From: Flaveria trinervia
Taxonomy: Eukaryota; Streptophyta; Magnoliopsida; Asterales; Asteraceae
DNA length: 64,000 nt
Direction of reading: 5' to 3'
Assembly (NCBI GenBank): GCA_025506515.1
Contig: CM046454.1
Span: 65,703,445-65,767,444 of the forward strand
A program made the position numbers and the translations under genes. A model generated the notes under the pieces. The model ran no database searches. It had not been told where the DNA came from and worked only from the letters and a program-made list of their open reading frames with translations. Positions 58,166 through 64,000 of the stretch are shown here, in pieces; the first letter of the stretch is position 1, and every line of letters begins with the position of its first letter.

Positions 58166-61100
58166 GCTAATGCTACCAAAACATTTAAAGACTTTAGATA
58201 TTAAATTAATAGTCTTCATCATGATGATGACCAATCGTTTCTTCATTAAATGGTCAGGATCACTCAGACTCTCATAGTGTCTTCTCATCTCAAAGAGATC
58301 ATGCAGAGGTAGATTGAACATGTCTTGCCATGTGTTGATATATTCAATACCTTGATCTCTGATCACATGCCATCTCTCTAGATTAGTAGTGTAAGTCCAG
58401 GATAAGATGGGTCTTCCTGATATAAGAGAGCTACTTGGATAGGAGTTGTTGGAGCAGCCTCTTCATGCACCTTCTCAGGATGATTTGATTCATCCTGAGA
58501 CCTAGAAGTGGATGACTCTGACTTCTTCTTTTTCTTGGACTTTGGTCTAGAAGCCATCATTTTCTTCCTCTTTGAGCATTTTAACTGAGAAGACTGGCCT
58601 GCAACACCTTATTGATCATCTTTGACTTTCTCAACTGGGTCTACCTCCCTCACAGGTTTAGAAAGAGAAGGAGATTCATCCTTCTATTATGGATCAAAAG
58701 CTAAAGCTTACTGAGATTTAGCTTGAAGTCCAGGTTGTGTTGTCTCAAATTGTTCAACCTTAACCTCAACTTCAGGAGGAGCTTGACTTGGTGGGGAGTG
58801 TAAATCAAGAAGCTATCCTCTATCTATCTTCTGCTTGATCACCCTTATATGCTCATCTATCGTAGATAGAGACATAGGACCAAGTCTCCATCCAGAGAAT
58901 CCATACAGCTTCAAGAAGTTTATCATCCTTTGTCTGTCAGCAGACTTTTTCATACTTCTGTGGATGATGACTCTTGACTTTGCAGCTTCTTACCTCGTCT
59001 TTCTCTTAGTTGACTTTTGTTCTTTGAGCACTTGAAGTTCAAGGTGCTTGAGATTCTTAAACTCAATGTACTCAAAGGATAAGAGAAGAAGTACATCTGC
59101 CTGATAGAGACCTATGGCACTCTAGTAGTTGATCATGTTGATCCTATCAGTTTCTTTGTCTACCTAAGGTTCTTATGGAGCCACAGTCTCTTGTACAGGG
59201 CTTTCTTGAACTGGTGAGAGTAGACACATGTTTGTAGAACCTTTTCAGTCTCCTTTCCTCTTGATCTGAAGAAGCAATCTTGCATCCTCTACTTCCTTCT
59301 TCTCTCTTGACAATTCCATGTCAGCCAGTTCATTCAAATCTTCTAAGGGTAGAAACATGATATTATCAATATCATAGTTCTTGGTCAGTAAGTAAGCAAT
59401 CTTGACTGACCTTAACTCATCATATTGAGTGTTTGGTCTGTTGGCAGCCCTGATTATAGCTTCCATGAAGCCAACAAACCATATAGAGGAACTTTCTCCC
59501 CTTAGCTTCCTTTTCCTCTCCCTCTCCACCTCCTCAATCTCCTTAGGAGTCATTTTCCTTTCCCTTTGTCACTCACAAACCTTTATGACTTAGGGTGGAG
59601 AGAGCTTTGGCCTTCATTGCTTGGAGTAGCATCAATGCTCTGGCCAGAGAGAGGTTGAGATACACCTTCACCAGCAGGTGTCTCATCAAGGGGATGGATT
59701 TCTAAAGTTGTTGTAGGTGTGACAAGGCTCTCAGATTCGTTCTATCAGTGGGCCTTCAGTCAAGGTTTTTCCTTTGAAGCTAATCTTAGGGTTTGCCTCA
59801 ACATCCAGTTGACCACTAACATTGCCTTATTGTCTTTTTCTCCTTCTGAGGCTAAACTCTTTAGTAATCCTGTCTTGAATCCTTTGAGCCAACTTGTCAG
59901 CTTGTCTAGATTGGTTTGGGTTAACAAGTGGCATGTTGATCAGGTCAAGACCTTCTAGTAGTTCAAGGTGTGAAAGTTGAAGACCTCTTGCTGGCCTTGA
60001 ACTCTTGAAGAATAAGGACTCTTCTATCAGCATCATACCTCCACCCTATGATGTAGTTGGAAGTTCCTTGAGGTGGAGATGGCATAGCCTTTGGTATACC
60101 TTCCTTAAAGAGACTCTGAATGAAAGAGCCTATAGAGTCCACATTAATGTAAACTTGAGGAAGTTGCTGAGTATGAACAACTACAAGTGAAGATGGTGAG
60201 TCCTTAGTGTCCATACTATGTGAGGAACTCTCAGGTTTTGTGATTGTAATGACTTTCCCCCCTTTTTGGTAGCATCACCCACTTGCATAGATGACTCAGG
60301 AGTTAGGTCAATCACATCCACAGGTACTTGTGTTCCTGGTTGAGCTCTTCTTAAAGGTCTCCCAACTAGTTTCTCCTTGAGATAAGATATCTCAAATTGC
60401 TGATCATTGACCCTATTTGTAAGGTAGACACCTGAGATTCCAAGTGACTAACCTTAAAGACTAAATAGGTGCATGTTTTTGATAGTTTTTTCACCTTTAG
60501 TCTTAGATTCCCCTCTTCTTCATTAGAAGATTCATCAGGGGGTGAGATTAATAGACCAAATTCCTCAGTCTCACCACTAGCATTAAGTTCTTGGTTGTGG
60601 ATTTCCTCTACTCATTAACAACTTTAGATGGAGTGTTAGTAGACTGAGTTGTCATGGTTAAGATCTTAATAATGTAATCACTTGCAAAAGTGAGAGCCTT
60701 TTCTATATGGATCTCTTGAACAGGGTTAGGGAGATACTCGTCAGTGGTAGGTAGATGATATGGGCTAGACAAGGGAGAGGTAGGAGTACTCATCTATCTT
60801 TGAGTAAGGGAAGAGTAGAGAGACTCATGGTACTCTCTGAATCCCAAGTCCTCATCATCATAGAAGTCAAGGCTAGTAATTGGTTGACTTAAATCTAAAG
60901 GTTGGGGTTGGTAGCTTTCTCCTGAAGGTTGTTCACTTGAGTGTTGAGACTCAGAGTGAAGGCTTAAGGCTGTTGGGCAAGTGATCTCATCAAGATGAGC
61001 ATGAGGAACCTCAACACTGATTCTTGAAGAGATGTGAATGGTTTGCTCCTCAGGGGAAGTGGCAGCTCTAGTGTCCAGAGGTTCGTTTGGATTTTCTTTG

Positions 61101-61871
61101 GTAGGTGAGGGTGATTTGTGGTTGTTTTGGTGGTTGAAAGGAAGAAGGTGTGGGTTCAACACTAGCTTGTGTTGCTAGGTTGTCACCTTGAATAATAAGC
61201 TCTAACATTTTGGGGACAAGGGTTGTTTATACCCCTAAGAAGCCAATAGTTGGCTTCTTCAAAATTTAAAGATGCTGGGCTTCGTCAGTCCCAGTTTAAG
61301 AATATTATATGTTTCCTTAACTGTGAGCCCAGTTAGCAAGAAAAATTGTATAAAAAAACTAAGAGTACCTGAACTTGACCCCCTAAACCATTCTATGCAT
61401 TATGAAAGAAAGATCTTCAGGAATATGGTACCAGCCCCCATGCTTGTTGGACAAGTTGTGGATGACCACATGAAGTAAGTACTTTCACTAAGAGGAGACC
61501 TCCTCTTTCCTAAAGGTCTTGATAGAGAAATCTCCTTCATAATCCATCTGCTCAATGGAGTGGTTGAAAACTTCTTTAGGAAAAGACAATTCACCTTTCT
61601 TATCATCTAGCTAAAGGTGGGTGTTGATGATGGCTGGAGTGATGAAGATTGTCCTCCCCTACACTTTAGTAGACAGTGCCTTCTTCCCATTCATGATGAC
61701 CTCTTCACAGGTCTTCCAGAAATCAACAAAATGATCCTCATAGAGAACAGGATCAATGGTAAGGGAGGTCGAATGGTTGGACAGAGCCAAAAACTGACAA
61801 ACCTCTGAGAAATGAGGATCTTTCTCAGAGTGCAACAGAGCAACCTGATTGTGTTGCCTGTGTAACTGCAT
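58166..61871 (-). pseudogene. Extra ('env-like') ORF of Sirevirus-like element C, decayed
   Basis: Open pieces on the minus strand follow one another: an N-terminal globular region (61871-61400), a Pro/Ser/Gln-rich part (61162-60608), a globular piece (60214-59963), a Glu/Lys-rich helical part (59553-59245), a Lys-rich patch (PKSKKKKKS, about 58525) and a C-terminal piece (58366-58170). Stops and frameshifts separate them. Position and layout match the extra ORF of A and B, although the sequence is very different. No membrane segment is visible. Confidence 0.6.
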
Positions 61872-61909
61872 AAAGAAGTGTTAGTCACTTATGCGGTTTG
61901 AGGTTGGCC

Positions 61910-61918
61910 ATTTATATA
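61910..61918 (-). promoter_or_regulatory. TATA-like box upstream of the extra ORF of element C
   Basis: TATATAAAT on the minus strand is about 40 bp before the first ATG of the ORF. A second candidate, TATATAAAC, lies at 62022-62030. Both lie downstream of the palindrome array, as in A and B. Which, if either, is used is unknown. Confidence 0.4.
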
Positions 61919-62089
61919 GCTTAGAGGTGAAGGAAGTTAAGAACAAAGGCGGTTTAGAGGATTTCAGGAATTTAGGTTTGGGAGTAAATGAAGATGATAA
62001 AGAAAGAGGGGGAACCGTTGAGTTTATATATGAAATAGATCTAAGACAAAGTTAATGAATAAGGATAAAGTTTAAAATCCAGATGTCGG

Positions 62090-62700
62090 TCCCACTTCTG
62101 AAAAAATAGTTTGTTTTTTGCCCAAAAGTAGTTTTCTTGGAAGTCGTAAATCTTCCAAAGGTAATTTGTCTTCGGAAGTTTTGAGAAGAAAGCTTCCGAA
62201 GCCAAAGTGACTTCGGAAGAGATTTCAAATATTTTGGAAAGTTTAGCTTCGGAAGAGATTATCCTTCGAAAGTTGTAAAAGCTTCCGTGGGTAAATTACT
62301 TTCGGAAGAAAAAGGTTCTTTGAAAACCTACAAGTACTTAGAAGCGAAATTAAGCTTCAGGAGATATTATGGAAATTTCTTCCAAAGGTAATTTGTCTTC
62401 GGAAGTTTTGAGAAGAAAGCTTCCGAAGCCAAAGTGACTTCGGAAGAGATTTCAAATATTTTGGAAAGTTTAGCTTCGGAAGAGATTATCCTTCGAAGTT
62501 GTAAAAGCTTCCGTGGGTAAATTACTTTCGGAAGAAAAAGGTTCTTTGAAAACCTACAAGTACTTAGAAGCGAAATTAAGCTTCAGGAGATATTATGGAA
62601 ATTTCTTCCAAAGGTAATTGTTCTATGATAGTTGTTTGTTTCAAAGACTTAAATTACTTCCGAAAGTAAAAGCATATCTTCCAAAGAGAAATTTTTACAA
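62090..62700 (-). repeat. Palindrome array of element C with a recent tandem duplication
   Basis: The spacer between pol and the extra ORF is packed with CTTCGGAAG, CTTCCGAAG and related near-palindromes. Two units, 62152-62378 (227 bp) and 62379-62604 (226 bp), are identical as far as I can see apart from a 1-bp difference. The element's LTR carries the same motif type (CTTCAGAAG, CTTCTGAAG). Confidence 0.85.
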
Positions 62701-62829
62701 ATGAAAAGTCTTCAAAAATAATTTTATTTCCAATTCAAACAAGGGCTTATGAGAGTGACAGATATAGACAACTTAAGGACACAAATTTTAGAAATAAGAT
62801 ATGATTAAGTTTTAAGAAAAAGCTACTTA

Positions 62830-64000
62830 AAGTTAATCATCCTAATAGCTGATACAAGATATTTGAGTCTCTGTTCATCAAATGCTTTGGTAAAGAGATC
62901 ATCATATTATTCATTTGTGTTAACCTTAACTAGTTTGTTTAATCATTTCTCAAAATTATTTTTAATCAAATGATACCTGATATTGATGTGTTTTGTCCTT
63001 GAGTGCTGCACAAGATTCTCTGTGATAGAGATGGCACTATTGTTGTCTATGTGAATGGGAGTCTCCTTAAAGTTAAGTCCATAGTCTAGCATCTAATTCT
63101 GAATCCAAAGCACTTGAGCACAGCAACTTGCAGCAACAATGTATTCAGCTTCAACAGTTGATGCAAAGACACAGGATTGCTTCTTGCATTGCCATGAGAC
63201 TACCCTTCCACCAAGAAACTTATATCCCCCTAATGTAGACTTTACAGTCATATTGCATCCACTATAGTCACTATCTATAGATGCATATAGATTGAAGTTA
63301 GAATTCTTTGGATACCAAAGGCCAAGTGTTAAGGCACGTTTGAGATATCTTAAAATTCTCTTGATATGATAAAGTGTGACATCTTGGGGTTCGCTTGATA
63401 TCTTGCACAAATACATGTGGCAAACATGATATCAAGCCTGCTAGTTGTGAGGTACATAAGAGACCCAATCATAGCCCTGTAAAGGTGTTTATCCACACAC
63501 TCCCTCTCAAGGTTAGGCCTAAGAAAGTAGTTTCTTGCTATGGGTGTCTTTGCAACCTTATAATCAGTCATGTTGAATCTCTTGAGTATGTCTTGAACAT
63601 ACTTTGATTGACTTATGAAGATGTCATCTTCAACTTGCTTCACTTGACTTTCTAGAAAGAAATTGAGTTCCCCCATGGCACTCATTTCAAATCTATCCTT
63701 CATCAGCTTCTCAAAGTCTGTGCAGAGCTTTGGATTAGTTGAACCACAGATGATGTCATCTACATATACTTGAACTAGAATCAAGTCATTCCATGTTCCT
63801 TTGATGAAAAGAGTTCTATCTATAGTACCTTTTTTATATCGATGCTTGCAGATATACTAAGATAGAGTCCCATATCACTTTTTTGGTGCTTGATGCAACC
63901 TATATAGAGATCAAGCCTGCAGACATAATCAGGATGATCAGGATCTGCAAACCCAGGTGGTTGTTTGACTTAAACCTCATCATCAATCACCCCATAGAGA
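62830..64000 (-). pseudogene. Reverse transcriptase and RNase H of Sirevirus-like element C
   Basis: On the minus strand, the RT active site YVDD (near 63760) is followed by RNase H (SDYSGCN, VEAEYIVAASCCAQ near 63130-63260) and the usual pol end (near 62850). The frame is broken near 63400 and past 63090. Sequence is clearly copia and related to A and B, but diverged. The rest of the element lies beyond the window edge. Confidence 0.88.

Overview
The window looks like nuclear DNA of a dicot plant, probably an asterid and possibly Asteraceae. The evidence is GT-AG introns, typical plant gene families, AT-rich intergenic DNA and layered LTR retrotransposons. Family assignment comes from recognised motifs and from comparisons inside the window; no database search was possible.

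Layout. 1-9045 is the right part of a Sirevirus-like Ty1/copia element (element A): decayed pol, a long non-coding spacer, an extra 'env-like' ORF and the 3' LTR. 9046-14700 is repeat debris (an orphan palindrome array, a gypsy LTR fragment, a G-rich minisatellite) and AT-rich intergenic DNA. 14711-28626 is a gene island: an intact five-exon Aux/IAA gene (IAA27-like, +), a three-exon glyoxal/galactose-oxidase-like gene (GLOX, +) with two single-base frameshifts, and a nine-exon two-domain glyoxalase I gene (-). Two short inverted-repeat elements flank the glyoxalase gene. 30298-51596 is a second Sirevirus-like element (element B) of the same family as A. It has both LTRs and a perfect 5-bp target duplication (TATGT), and its gag is interrupted by a 7.8-kb Ty3/gypsy element with its own perfect target duplication (AAGAA). 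51660-52260 is a LINE tail. 53500-57363 is a minus-strand copia relic (element D) broken by two insertions. 57364-64000 is the 3' part of a third, different Sirevirus-like element (element C) on the minus strand.

Most interesting pattern. In all three Sirevirus-like elements the spacer between pol and the extra ORF carries an array of short palindromes followed by a TATA-like box, and the same palindrome type occurs in that element's own LTR. A and B use a TCAGTCG-CA-CGACTGA type whose arms vary while staying complementary. C uses a CTTC-n-GAAG type. In A and B the extra ORF can be read as a spliced unit: a leader exon, an intron of about 0.5 kb holding a second array, and a 145-150 bp internal intron. 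The product has basic, acidic and coiled-coil stretches and no visible membrane segment. This suggests an internal promoter copied from LTR logic, driving a nuclear protein that might act on the arrays. That last step is speculation.

The host genes appear unrelated in function: auxin-response repression, extracellular H2O2-producing copper-radical oxidation, and methylglyoxal detoxification.
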